From Lachnospiraceae bacterium (lineage in GTDB: Bacteria; Bacillota; Clostridia; Lachnospirales; Lachnospiraceae): a stretch of 64,000 bases of DNA. Each line of letters opens with the position of its first letter. Within the stretch, counting starts at the first letter, position 1. The translations under genes and the position numbers were made by a program. This document shows positions 33,558-41,907 of this stretch, piece after piece. The DNA lies in assembly GCA_017470735.1 (NCBI GenBank), contig JAFUYB010000052.1, positions 1-64,000 on the forward strand. The letters are read 5' to 3'. The notes under the pieces were generated by a model. It was not told where the DNA came from. It worked only from the letters and a program-made list of their open reading frames with translations, and made no database searches.

Positions 33558-34880
33558 ATGGGTCTGAAGACATTTAAAGGCGGCGTACACCCTTATGACG
33601 GGAAGGATTTGTCCAAATCCAAGCCGATCAAGGAGCTGTTGCCGAAAGGGGAGCTGGTCTTCCCTCTGTCCCAGCATATCGGTGCGCCAGCCACACCAAT
33701 CGTTGCCGTAGGAGATACGGTACTCAAAGGGCAAAAGATCGCGGAAGCGGGCGGTTTTGTATCATCGCCGATTTTTTCTTCTGTTTCCGGCAAGGTCAGG
33801 GCGATTGAGCCGAGGCGTGTGGCGGTCGGAGATATGGTGGAGTCGATCATCATTGAGAGCGACAACAATTTCCTTGAGATCGGATTTACCGAGACCGAGG
33901 ATATCACTTCGCTGTCAAATGAAGAGATCATTAACAAAATCAAGGAGGCGGGCGTCGTTGGCATGGGCGGTGCGGGATTCCCTACGCATGTCAAGCTCTC
34001 TCCGAAGGAACCGGACAAGATCGAGTACATCATTGCCAACTGCGCGGAGTGCGAGCCGTATCTGACTTCGGATTACCGCCGGATGGTTGAGGAGCCTGAG
34101 AAGCTGGTCAACGGCATGAAGGTCGTCCTGCAGCTCTTCCCGAATGCCAAGGGTGTATTCGGCATAGAGGACAACAAGCACGACTGTGTTGAGACCTTGC
34201 AGAAGCTGACGGCAAATGAGCCGCGGATGGAAGTTGCCGAGCTGATGACGAAATACCCGCAGGGCGGTGAGCGTCAGTTGATCAAGGCAGTGACCGGACG
34301 GGAGATCAATGCCAAAATGCTTCCGGCGGATGCAGGCTGTATTGTGGACAATGTCGAGACGCTGGTGGCGATTTACAATGCTGTCCGCTTTGGGCGTCCG
34401 CTTACAAACAGGATCTTTACCGTGACAGGCGACGCGGTATGCGAGCCGCGGAATTTTGCGATCAGCATCGGAACAGACTACAGCGAGCTGTTGGAGGCTG
34501 CGGGCGGCCTGCTTTCGGGCGGTGCCAAGAAGATGATCGCCGGCGGTCCGATGATGGGCTTTGCCTTGTTTGACCTGCATATTCCGACGACGAAGACGAC
34601 TTCGGCATTGCTTTGTCTGACAGAAGACGAAGCGTCAAAATATGAGACGACTGCCTGCATCAACTGCGGACGCTGCGTGGAGGCGTGTCCGGAGCAGCTC
34701 GTACCGTCGAAGCTGGCTGACTTTGCGGAGCATGGTCAAAAAGAAGAATTTGAAAAATGGTACGGCTTGGAGTGCGTGGAGTGCGGAAGCTGCAGCTTTG
34801 GCTGTCCTGCAAGACGCCACTTGGCGCAGGCGATCAAGACGACGAAGAAACAGGTACTCGCGGACAAGGGGAAAAAATAG
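33558..34880 (+). CDS. rnfC: Rnf complex subunit RnfC
   Basis: 440 residues. It has an N-terminal biotinyl-like region, the NADH/FMN-binding core (GMGGAGFPTHVKL, ANCAECEPYL, PQGGERQLIKA) and two 4Fe-4S motifs (CINCGRCVEACPEQ, CVECGSCSFGCPA). It is the peripheral NADH-oxidising subunit of the ferredoxin:NAD oxidoreductase, which couples electron flow to ion pumping. It is the first gene of rnfCDGEAB. Confidence 0.95.
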   Translation: MGLKTFKGGVHPYDGKDLSKSKPIKELLPKGELVFPLSQHIGAPATPIVAVGDTVLKGQKIAEAGGFVSSPIFSSVSGKVRAIEPRRVAVGDMVESIIIESDNNFLEIGFTETEDITSLSNEEIINKIKEAGVVGMGGAGFPTHVKLSPKEPDKIEYIIANCAECEPYLTSDYRRMVEEPEKLVNGMKVVLQLFPNAKGVFGIEDNKHDCVETLQKLTANEPRMEVAELMTKYPQGGERQLIKAVTGREINAKMLPADAGCIVDNVETLVAIYNAVRFGRPLTNRIFTVTGDAVCEPRNFAISIGTDYSELLEAAGGLLSGGAKKMIAGGPMMGFALFDLHIPTTKTTSALLCLTEDEASKYETTACINCGRCVEACPEQLVPSKLADFAEHGQKEEFEKWYGLECVECGSCSFGCPARRHLAQAIKTTKKQVLADKGKK

Positions 34881-34895
34881 AAAGGGGTGAATCTT

Positions 34896-35846
34896 TTGGA
34901 TACGATACTTAATGTAACATCAAATCCCCATGTACGGGAGAAGACGGATACACAGAAGATCATGCTCTGTGTCATCGTAGCGCTGCTTCCCGCCACCCTT
35001 TTCGGTATTTTCAACTTCGGTTTTTCCGCGTTGGTACTGATTCTGGTGACGATAGCAACCTGTGTCTTCTGTGAATGGGCGTATGAAAAGCTTTTACACA
35101 AGAAAAGCACGATTTCCGATCTGTCTGCCGTTGTGACGGGACTGCTTCTGGCGCTGAACCTGCCGAGCTCCCTTCCGTGGTGGATGGCAGTGATCGGCGG
35201 CGCATTTGCCATTATCGTCGTAAAGATGCTTTTTGGCGGGCTCGGACAGAACTTTATGAATCCGGCACTGGGCGCGCGCTGCTTTTTGATGATCTCGTTT
35301 ACCGGTCCGATGACGGACTTTTCGGCATTTGACGGATTTACAGGCGCGACGCCGCTGGCTTCCTTAAAGGCAGGAGAGTCGGTTGATACGATGAAAATGC
35401 TGATCGGAACGATTCCGGGTACGATCGGCGAGACTTCGGTCATTGCGCTGTTGATCGGCGCGATCATTATGCTGCTGTGCGGAGTGATCGACCTGCGGAT
35501 CCCGGGATCCTATATTATTACATTCTCCATCTTTACCTTGTTGTTCGGCGGACACGGCTTTGACGCAAGCTTCCTTGTAGCGGAGCTCTGCGGCGGCGGA
35601 CTGATCCTCGGCGCATTCTTCATGGCGACGGATTATGTGTCCTCACCGATCACGCCGATGGGCAAGATTGTGTTCGGCATTATACTGGGACTTCTGACCG
35701 GCGTATTCCGTTTCTTCGGACCGTCCGCCGAGGGTGTCAGCTATGCGATCATCTTCTCCAACCTTTTGGTGCCGCTGATCGAGCGCGCGACGATTCCCCG
35801 CGCATTCGGCATCAAGCGTGAAGTGAAAGGAGGGGATGCATCATGA
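34896..35846 (+). CDS. rnfD: Rnf complex subunit RnfD
   Basis: About 316 residues with roughly eight to ten membrane helices. Thr152 in FTGATPLAS is the expected covalent FMN site. The start is probably the TTG at 34896, eight bases after AAAGGGG; a GTG at 34887 is too close to that site. The rnfG start overlaps its stop by four bases. Confidence 0.93.
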   Translation: MDTILNVTSNPHVREKTDTQKIMLCVIVALLPATLFGIFNFGFSALVLILVTIATCVFCEWAYEKLLHKKSTISDLSAVVTGLLLALNLPSSLPWWMAVIGGAFAIIVVKMLFGGLGQNFMNPALGARCFLMISFTGPMTDFSAFDGFTGATPLASLKAGESVDTMKMLIGTIPGTIGETSVIALLIGAIIMLLCGVIDLRIPGSYIITFSIFTLLFGGHGFDASFLVAELCGGGLILGAFFMATDYVSSPITPMGKIVFGIILGLLTGVFRFFGPSAEGVSYAIIFSNLLVPLIERATIPRAFGIKREVKGGDAS

Positions 35847-36532
35847 AGAATCAACTCGTAAAAGACGCATTGGTTCTGACCGTCATTACATTGGTGGCAG
35901 GTCTGGCTCTCGGATTCGTCAGTGAGATCACCAAGGAGCCGATCGCAAAGGCGGAGGCTGCGGCACTTGCCAAGGCATATCAGTCCGTATTTGCCGATGC
36001 GTCCGAATTTGAACCGTTAGAGGGCTTTGATGCTGACGCGGCAACGCAGATCGGTCTGGCGGCTGAAGGCAATGAAGGCGACAACCAGATCACGGACTGC
36101 CAGGTCGCAAAGGACAAGGACGGCAATGATATCGGGTATATCATTACCGTGACGACGCACGACGGCTATGGCGGGGATATTACATTTTCCATGGGTGTCA
36201 CGAATGAAGGCGTGATGAACGGCTATTCGATCACGAGCATCGATGAGACCCCGGGACTGGGCATGAAGTCGACAGAAGAGGCATTCTACAGCCAGTTTGA
36301 GAATATTCCGGTCGGCGCTTACACGGTGACTAAGACTTCTCCGGCAGGGGAGAATGAGATCGAAGCCATCAGCGGCGCGACGATCACATCCCGTTCGGTG
36401 ACGAATGGCGTTAATGCCGGTATGGCATATTTTGAAGCTTTAGAGAATGCAGGCTCCGGTGATGATGCGGATGCGTCTGAGGAGAGCGCAGATGAGTCCA
36501 CAGAGGAAGAAGGAGGTGAGTCCGATGAGTGA
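35843..36532 (+). CDS. rnfG: Rnf complex subunit RnfG
   Basis: 229 residues: an N-terminal membrane anchor (about 8-28) and an extracytoplasmic FMN-binding domain. The motif AISGATITS carries Thr180, the expected FMN attachment site made by ApbE; an apbE gene lies at 43710-44831. The C-terminal tail is strongly acidic. It overlaps rnfE by 8 bases. Confidence 0.93.
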   Translation: MKNQLVKDALVLTVITLVAGLALGFVSEITKEPIAKAEAAALAKAYQSVFADASEFEPLEGFDADAATQIGLAAEGNEGDNQITDCQVAKDKDGNDIGYIITVTTHDGYGGDITFSMGVTNEGVMNGYSITSIDETPGLGMKSTEEAFYSQFENIPVGAYTVTKTSPAGENEIEAISGATITSRSVTNGVNAGMAYFEALENAGSGDDADASEESADESTEEEGGESDE

Positions 36533-37262
36533 TATGAGAATAGGCGAACGCTTAAAGAACGGTATTCTTATTGAGAATCCGACCTTTGTCCTGATGCTCG
36601 GTATGTGTCCGACGCTTGCTGTCACGACATCGGCGACCAACGGCATCGGTATGGGACTGTCCACGACGGTCGTGCTGACTTTATCCAACCTTCTGATTTC
36701 CATTTTGCGGAATATCATTCCGGATCGCGTGCGTATGCCTGCATTCATCGTTGTCGTTGCTTCGTTCGTGACGATGGTGCAGTTTCTGATGCAGGGTTAT
36801 GTGCCTTCGCTGTATGAGAGTCTGGGAATTTATATTCCTCTGATCGTCGTAAACTGTATCATCCTTGGCCGTGCGGAGAGCTTCGCTTCCAAGAATCCGG
36901 TGATCCCGTCAACCTTTGACGGACTTGGCATGGGACTGGGATTTACGATCAGTCTGACCGTGCTTGGCGCGCTTCGTGAGCTGCTCGGCTCGGGACAGAT
37001 CTTTAAGTATCAGATCCTGCCGCTGGCAGATGCGGCGACAGGCAAGGCCGGTTATACGCCGATTTCCATTTTCGTACTGGCACCGGGAGCTTTCCTCGTA
37101 TTGTCCGTGATTGTGGCAGTAATGAATGTTGTCCGCAAAAAGATGGATGCAAAGGGCAAGCCGCTCGCAGCACCGCAGGGATGCCTGACCGGTGAGTGTG
37201 AGGGCTGTGCTTTCAGCAACGCCTGCACCGGCAAGTCACAGACTACAGAAGCAAAGGCTTAA
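36525..37262 (+). CDS. rnfE: Rnf complex subunit RnfE
   Basis: 245 residues with about six membrane helices and the family stretch NPTFVLMLGMCPTLAVT. The ATG at 36525 follows AAGGAGGTG; the longer upstream frame is only overlap with rnfG. The C-terminus carries a short four-cysteine extension (CLTGECEGCAFSNAC) that could bind a metal or a small cluster. Confidence 0.93.
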   Translation: MSDMRIGERLKNGILIENPTFVLMLGMCPTLAVTTSATNGIGMGLSTTVVLTLSNLLISILRNIIPDRVRMPAFIVVVASFVTMVQFLMQGYVPSLYESLGIYIPLIVVNCIILGRAESFASKNPVIPSTFDGLGMGLGFTISLTVLGALRELLGSGQIFKYQILPLADAATGKAGYTPISIFVLAPGAFLVLSVIVAVMNVVRKKMDAKGKPLAAPQGCLTGECEGCAFSNACTGKSQTTEAKA

Positions 37263-37277
37263 GGAAGGAGGAGACCG

Positions 37278-37880
37278 ATGAAAGAATTATTTGTCATTTT
37301 AGTTGCAAGTTCGATCGTCAACAATGTCGTCTTGAGCCAGTTTTTAGGTCTTTGCCCGTTCTTCGGCGTATCCAAGCGGATCGAGACTTCCGCAGGCATG
37401 GGCGGAGCCGTGATCTTCGTTATCACGCTGGCTTCGTTCGTGACATCGCTGATCTACAACCTGATCCTGGTTCCGACGGGGTTTGAATATCTGCAGACGA
37501 TCGTATTCATTCTTGTGATTGCGGCACTCGTGCAGTTCGTGGAAATGTTCTTAAAAAAGAACATTCCGTCTCTGTATTCATCGCTCGGCGTGTTCTTGCC
37601 GCTGATCACGACCAACTGTGCCGTGCTCGGTGTTGCGATCAACAACATCGGCAATTACTACAACAACGAAGCCCTCGGACTCGGTATGAAGATTCTTTAC
37701 GGAGTCGTGGACGGCTTTGCTACGGCAGTCGGCTTTACGATCGCGATCGTGATCATGGCAGGCATCCGTGAGAAGATTGAGTTTAATGATATTCCGGAAC
37801 CGTTTCAGGGTTCGGCGATCGTGCTTGTGACCGCCGGACTGATGGCGATCGCGTTCTTCGGATTTTCGGGGATTATTTAA
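37278..37880 (+). CDS. rnfA: Rnf complex subunit RnfA
   Basis: 200 residues with six membrane helices (NNVVLSQFLGLCPFFGVS, LITTNCAVLGVAINN). RnfA and RnfE form the membrane core thought to hold a 2Fe-2S cluster and to move ions. AAGGAGG precedes the ATG. Confidence 0.95.
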   Translation: MKELFVILVASSIVNNVVLSQFLGLCPFFGVSKRIETSAGMGGAVIFVITLASFVTSLIYNLILVPTGFEYLQTIVFILVIAALVQFVEMFLKKNIPSLYSSLGVFLPLITTNCAVLGVAINNIGNYYNNEALGLGMKILYGVVDGFATAVGFTIAIVIMAGIREKIEFNDIPEPFQGSAIVLVTAGLMAIAFFGFSGII

Positions 37881-37892
37881 GGAGGGTAGAGT

Positions 37893-38744
37893 ATGAGCGC
37901 AACAGGCGTATTATTAGCAATGGCAATCGTCGGCGCGACAGGCTGCCTGATCGGCTTCTTCCTCTGCATCGCATCGGAGAAGCTGGCGGTTGAGGTTGAT
38001 GAGCGTGAGACGGCGATTTTGGATGTATTGCCCGGCAACAACTGCGGCGGCTGCGGTTATGCGGGATGTTCCGGTCTTGCTGCAGCAATCGTGGCAGGCG
38101 ACGCTCCGGTAAACGGCTGTCCGGTCGGCGGTGATCCGGTCGCGGCAAAGGTCGGCGCGATCATGGGCGTGGACGCGGAAGCGGGTGTCCGTCAGGTGGC
38201 ATTCGTCAAGTGTGCAGGCACCTGTGAAAAGGCGAAAAACAATTACAATTACACCGGCATTGAGGACTGCACGGCGATGGCGTTCGTGCCGGGCGGCGGT
38301 CCGAAGTCGTGTGATTATGGATGCATGGGCTTTGGAAGCTGTGTCAAGGCGTGTCCGTTCGATGCAATCCACATTATTGACGGTATCGCAAAGGTAGACC
38401 GTGAGGCCTGCAAGGCGTGCGGCAAGTGTATTGAGGCATGCCCGAAGCATCTGATCGAGTTTATTCCGTATGAGGCGAAATTCGCTGTGGCTTGCAGCTC
38501 GCACGATAAGGGCAAGGATGTGATGGCAGTCTGTGATACGGGCTGTATTGCCTGCCATTTGTGCGAAAAGAGCTGTAATTTCGATGCTGTCCATGTGGAG
38601 GACAATGTGGCGCATATCGACCAGGAGAAGTGCAAACGGTGCAGTCTCTGTGCGCAGAAGTGCCCGAAGAAGGTCATTCCGCAGCTTCACGGCAAGCCGA
38701 TCGTGCCCAAGGCTCCCAAGCCGCAGGAGAAGCAGTCGGCGTAA
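37893..38744 (+). CDS. rnfB: Rnf complex subunit RnfB
   Basis: 283 residues. An N-terminal membrane helix is followed by the cluster motif GNNCGGCGYAGCSG and several ferredoxin-type motifs (GCMGFGSCVKACPF, ACKACGKCIEACPK, CKRCSLCAQKCPK). It takes electrons from ferredoxin. It ends the operon, with a strong terminator about 30 bp downstream. Confidence 0.95.
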   Translation: MSATGVLLAMAIVGATGCLIGFFLCIASEKLAVEVDERETAILDVLPGNNCGGCGYAGCSGLAAAIVAGDAPVNGCPVGGDPVAAKVGAIMGVDAEAGVRQVAFVKCAGTCEKAKNNYNYTGIEDCTAMAFVPGGGPKSCDYGCMGFGSCVKACPFDAIHIIDGIAKVDREACKACGKCIEACPKHLIEFIPYEAKFAVACSSHDKGKDVMAVCDTGCIACHLCEKSCNFDAVHVEDNVAHIDQEKCKRCSLCAQKCPKKVIPQLHGKPIVPKAPKPQEKQSA

Positions 38745-38773
38745 GTCTTTCTTACAAAAGACGGATAGAATCC

Positions 38774-38815
38774 AAAACCCACTTTTGGCTTTGTGCCGGG
38801 AGTGGGTTTTTGCAT
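38774..38815 (+). terminator. terminator of the rnf operon
   Basis: AAAACCCACT (38774-38783) pairs exactly with AGTGGGTTTT (38801-38810), and the T tract continues to 38811. Confidence 0.85.
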
Positions 38816-38897
38816 GATTTTTTGGATAGGGTATTGGTTGATGGAAAGGTTTTGTTTGCAGGTTTTTCTTTTAATTTTACGCTTTAGTGCGCTAAAT

Positions 38898-39046
38898 AAT
38901 CTTGAAAAGGTGTAGATTTTTGTATTTGATAATCTTGAAAAGGTGTAAAATATCTGTTTTAAAAACCTTGAAAAGGTGTAAAAAAATGCTATAATAAATC
39001 TTGAAAAGGTGTAGATTTTAGAAAATGAAAATCTTGAAAATGTGTG
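38898..39046 (+). repeat. iteron-like array: five 17-bp repeats, 33-bp period
   Basis: Five copies of AATCTTGAAAAGGTGTA begin at 38898, 38931, 38964, 38997 and 39030, exactly 33 bp (about three helical turns) apart; copies 3 and 5 have one or two changes. Spacers are 16 bp, AT-rich and all different. A promoter is embedded: TTGAAA of copy 3 (38968-38973), 16 bp, then TATAAT (38990-38995). The array ends 21 bp before the DUF4143 ATPase start. Confidence 0.85.
38968..38995 (+). promoter_or_regulatory. promoter inside the repeat array
   Basis: TTGAAA from the third repeat serves as -35, with a 16-bp spacer and a perfect TATAAT. A regulator bound to the array would cover both boxes. Confidence 0.6.
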
Positions 39047-39067
39047 ATCCTACGAGAAAGGTATGAT

Positions 39068-40420
39068 ATGTATCGAAAAATCTACCAAAAAATGTTGGAA
39101 TGGAAACAAAGGAGTGGAGGGAATACTGCTTTGATTATCGAAGGTGCCCGACGGGTTGGCAAAAGCTACATTGCGGAAGAATTTGCCAAGAAGGAGTATC
39201 GGTCGTATATTTTGATTGATTTTGCGCAGGTAGGAAAGGAGATTCGGGATGTATTTGAGAACCAGCTTGCCGATTTAGACAGTTTTTTTCGCTATCTGTC
39301 CGGATTTTATGGAGTGAAGCTGTACCCGAATGAGTCGGTATTTATCTTTGACGAGGTGCAGAAATTCCCGCGGGCACGAGAGTCGATTAAGTTTCTTGTG
39401 GCAGATGGAAGATACCACTACATCGAAACGGGCTCATTGGTTTCCATCCGCAAGAATGTAAAAGATATACAGATTCCATCCGAAGAGCGTCACATGAAGA
39501 TGTATCCGATGGATTTTGAGGAATTTCTGATCGCGCTCGGCAACGAAAGTCTGATGGATTTTGTAAAAGACCGATATGCAAATCAGGCGGAAATGGGGCA
39601 GGCAATGCACCGGAAAGCAATGAATTATTTTCGTCAGTATATGATTGTTGGCGGAATGCCCCAGGCAGTAGCAGAATATGTGGCGACGGACGATTTTGAC
39701 CGTACAGATGAGGTCAAGCGTGATATATTGGAATTGTATCGAAGTGACATTGCGAAGCACGCCAATGGCTCTACGATGAAGGTTATGCAGATTTTCGATG
39801 AAATACCGTCAGCATTATCCCGGCACGAGCGGAAATTTCGGTTGTCCGCTTTAGAGAGGGGTGCGAAATATCGTGATTATGAAGATGCTTTTTTCTGGCT
39901 TGCCGATGCAATGATTGTCAACCATTGTTACAATACGCGGGAACCGAATCTTGGGCTGCGGATGAACCGGGACCGGGTGACGCTGAAGTGTTATATGGCG
40001 GATACCGGGCTTTTGATCAGCCATTCGTTTGATGAAAATGGAATTGTCAATGAGGAAATATACAAGAAAATCCTGTTTGACAAGTTGGAAGTCAATCTGG
40101 GCATGCTGACGGAGAATGTCGTTGCCCAAATGCTGGTGGCAGGCGGTCATAAATTATATTTTTATGCAAACGCGTCCCGGCAGGACGCCGACTTGCGTAT
40201 GGAGATTGATTTTCTGATTGCCAAAAGCACGGTTTCCAACCGGCACAACATATCGCCCATAGAAGTCAAATCCGGCAAGCGATATACGCTTTCTTCCATT
40301 CGGAAGTTTGTGCGGAAATACGCCAGCCAGACGGACACGCCGTATGTAATGCATACAAAGGATTTAAAGCGGGAAAACGGTATGTTGTTCTTGCCGATTT
40401 ATATGGTGGGAGTGATGTGA
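39068..40420 (+). CDS. AAA-14/DUF4143 ATPase 1
   Basis: 450 residues. An N-terminal AAA-type domain has Walker A GARRVGKSYIAEEF and Walker B VFIFDEVQK; the C-terminal DUF4143 domain ends with EIDFLIAK and PIEVKSGKR, a pattern like PD-(D/E)xK nucleases. The function of these ATPases is not established; they are frequent in accessory DNA. The ATG at 39068 follows GAAAGG; an in-frame ATG at 39044 overlaps the repeat array. It is only distantly similar to the second ATPase at 42406. Confidence 0.85.
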   Translation: MYRKIYQKMLEWKQRSGGNTALIIEGARRVGKSYIAEEFAKKEYRSYILIDFAQVGKEIRDVFENQLADLDSFFRYLSGFYGVKLYPNESVFIFDEVQKFPRARESIKFLVADGRYHYIETGSLVSIRKNVKDIQIPSEERHMKMYPMDFEEFLIALGNESLMDFVKDRYANQAEMGQAMHRKAMNYFRQYMIVGGMPQAVAEYVATDDFDRTDEVKRDILELYRSDIAKHANGSTMKVMQIFDEIPSALSRHERKFRLSALERGAKYRDYEDAFFWLADAMIVNHCYNTREPNLGLRMNRDRVTLKCYMADTGLLISHSFDENGIVNEEIYKKILFDKLEVNLGMLTENVVAQMLVAGGHKLYFYANASRQDADLRMEIDFLIAKSTVSNRHNISPIEVKSGKRYTLSSIRKFVRKYASQTDTPYVMHTKDLKRENGMLFLPIYMVGVM

Positions 40421-40471
40421 AGGCAATGTGGCATATTTCCCCCGAAAAATGATCGTCAGGAGAATTTGCAG

Positions 40472-40500
40472 TTGTCAAAAAGCGTCAAATATGGTAAAGT
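40472..40500 (+). promoter_or_regulatory. promoter of structured RNA copy 2
   Basis: TTGTCA (40472-40477), a 17-bp spacer and TAAAGT (40495-40500), with a start expected near 40507. A TATAAT at 40513-40518 lacks a good -35. Confidence 0.45.
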
Positions 40501-40506
40501 GACTCC

Positions 40507-40897
40507 GTACTATATAATAAGAAATCAAGAACAATAGGTGTTTGTGTAACGCCAAGAGAGGCTGGACCCCTCTCCTGGCAAAGCATGGTATCAACCTACC
40601 ACACAGTACAGTTCTTCGACTGCGATACACGATTGCCATTATAACACATGGTATCGTTTTTTCAAGCGTTGTATCGTAGCAGAAACAGCCTCGATAAAAG
40701 CGGGGTGTCGGTGTGGACGCATACTGACACCTCGTTCTTGATTTCTCACAGAATTTTCGCATCTGGGCGGTGTGTGCACGCACCGTCCCAAGATGCGTAT
40801 TGTACCATGAAATTGCGGTACTTTGTGGGAGATCGGGATTGGAAGGAGCTGTCAAAAGACAGATTTTTGCAGTCTGGCTTTTGGTAGCTTCTTTTTT
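40507..40897 (+). ncRNA. structured RNA, copy 2
   Basis: A diverged copy of the RNA at 446-770. The closing stem is GAAATCAAGAAC (40521-40532) with GTTCTTGATTTC (40734-40745). The first hairpin keeps its shape with different bases (GCCA/TGGC at 40551-40554 and 40576-40579; GAGAGG/CCTCTC at 40556-40561 and 40569-40574). The ATGGTA/TACCACAC and CAGTT/GACTG hairpins and the GGTGTCGGT/ACTGACACC hairpin (40704-40712 with 40723-40731) are also kept. It has an extra hairpin (about 40760-40797) before the conserved end. The terminator lies about 30 bp before the MaoC gene, so this copy could be a separate RNA or a leader controlling that gene. Confidence 0.72.
40847..40897 (+). terminator. terminator of structured RNA copy 2
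   Basis: AGCTGTCAAAAG pairs with CTTTTGGTAGCT (ending at 40889), with an inner CAGA/TCTG stem, followed by TCTTTTTT. It shares AGCTGTCA, GACAGAT and CAGTCTG with the terminator of copy 1. Confidence 0.7.
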
Positions 40898-40926
40898 ACG
40901 ATTTTTGCAAGAAAGAGTATGTGAAA

Positions 40927-41334
40927 ATGATTTTATCCGTGGGACAAAATGTATCTAGTAAAAATACGATAACTGTAGAGAGTATTGAAAAATACGCGGA
41001 AATAACAGGAGATTATAATCCGATACATTTTGATCGGGAATTTGCCAAAACAAGCATATTTGGAGAGAGGATAGCCCATGGGATGCTATCAGCAGGATAT
41101 ATTTCAGCACTTATTGGAATGAAACTACCCGGCAAAGGAACAGTTTATCTTAAGCAGGAAATCAATTTTCTTTTACCTGTAAAAGTGGGGGATGAAATTA
41201 CAACGACGGTAACAATAGAAGAATGTATAAATTCCCAAAAAGGAATATACCGCTTAAGAACGGTCTGTGTGAATCAGAAAGATCAAATGGTTGTTACTGG
41301 TGAAGCTATTGTGAAATGGAAGGAGCAGAAATGA
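40927..41334 (+). CDS. MaoC-like (R)-enoyl hydratase
   Basis: About 135 residues with a single hot-dog domain. GDYNPIHFDREFA and IAHGML carry the Asp and His of the hydratase motif. Members hydrate enoyl-CoA or enoyl-ACP. The ATG at 40927 is nine bases after GAAAGAG; a GTG at 40921 is the alternative. It overlaps the acyltransferase gene by four bases (ATGA). AT-rich like the operon at 2268-10207. Confidence 0.82.
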   Translation: MILSVGQNVSSKNTITVESIEKYAEITGDYNPIHFDREFAKTSIFGERIAHGMLSAGYISALIGMKLPGKGTVYLKQEINFLLPVKVGDEITTTVTIEECINSQKGIYRLRTVCVNQKDQMVVTGEAIVKWKEQK

Positions 41335-41906
41335 GTACATTTTATGATGAACATGAGCTTGCAGCATTGGGATTAAAATATTATGGAAAGAATGTTTTGA
41401 TAAGCAGAAATGCAGTGCTCTATAGTCCGCATACATTAGAAATTGGTGATAATGTAAGGATTGATGATTTTACAACGATCAGTGGAAATGTAAAAATAGG
41501 AAATTATATTCATATTGCACAATTTTGTGGACTTTATGGTGGAGATGCGGGTATTGAAATGGAAGATTTTACGGGACTATCTTCTCGCGTCGTAATATAT
41601 GCGACATCAAACGATTATTCAGGATATTCTATGACAAACCCAATGGTGCCTGAAAAATACAAAACGACAGACAAAAATGCCCCTGTGAAGCTTGAAAAGC
41701 ATGTTATCATTGGCTGTGTCTCTGCAATTCTTCCAGGTGTTACAATCCATGAAGGCAGTTCAGTAGGAGCAATGACATTATGCAATAAATCGTTGGAGTC
41801 TTGGGGAATCTATGCAGGTGTACCCGCAAAAAGAATTCGTGACAGAAGTAGAAATCTTTTGGAGTTGGAAAAGCAGCTGTGGGATGAAGTGGAACGGAAT
41901 TGTTAA
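41331..41906 (+). CDS. hexapeptide-repeat acyltransferase
   Basis: 191 residues of left-handed beta-helix type (IGDNVRIDDFTTISGNVKIG, HVIIGCVSAILPGVTIHEGS, YAGVPAKRIR), resembling sugar O- or N-acetyltransferases. AAGGAGC precedes the ATG at 41331. With the MaoC gene it forms a two-gene unit that may supply and attach an acyl group to a sugar; this is inference. Confidence 0.82.
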   Translation: MSTFYDEHELAALGLKYYGKNVLISRNAVLYSPHTLEIGDNVRIDDFTTISGNVKIGNYIHIAQFCGLYGGDAGIEMEDFTGLSSRVVIYATSNDYSGYSMTNPMVPEKYKTTDKNAPVKLEKHVIIGCVSAILPGVTIHEGSSVGAMTLCNKSLESWGIYAGVPAKRIRDRSRNLLELEKQLWDEVERNC

Positions 41907-41907
41907 A

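Noticed and set aside
38898-39046. CRISPR array
   Set aside because: Repeats are only 17 bp and spacers 16 bp, the array overlaps a promoter, and no cas gene is present.
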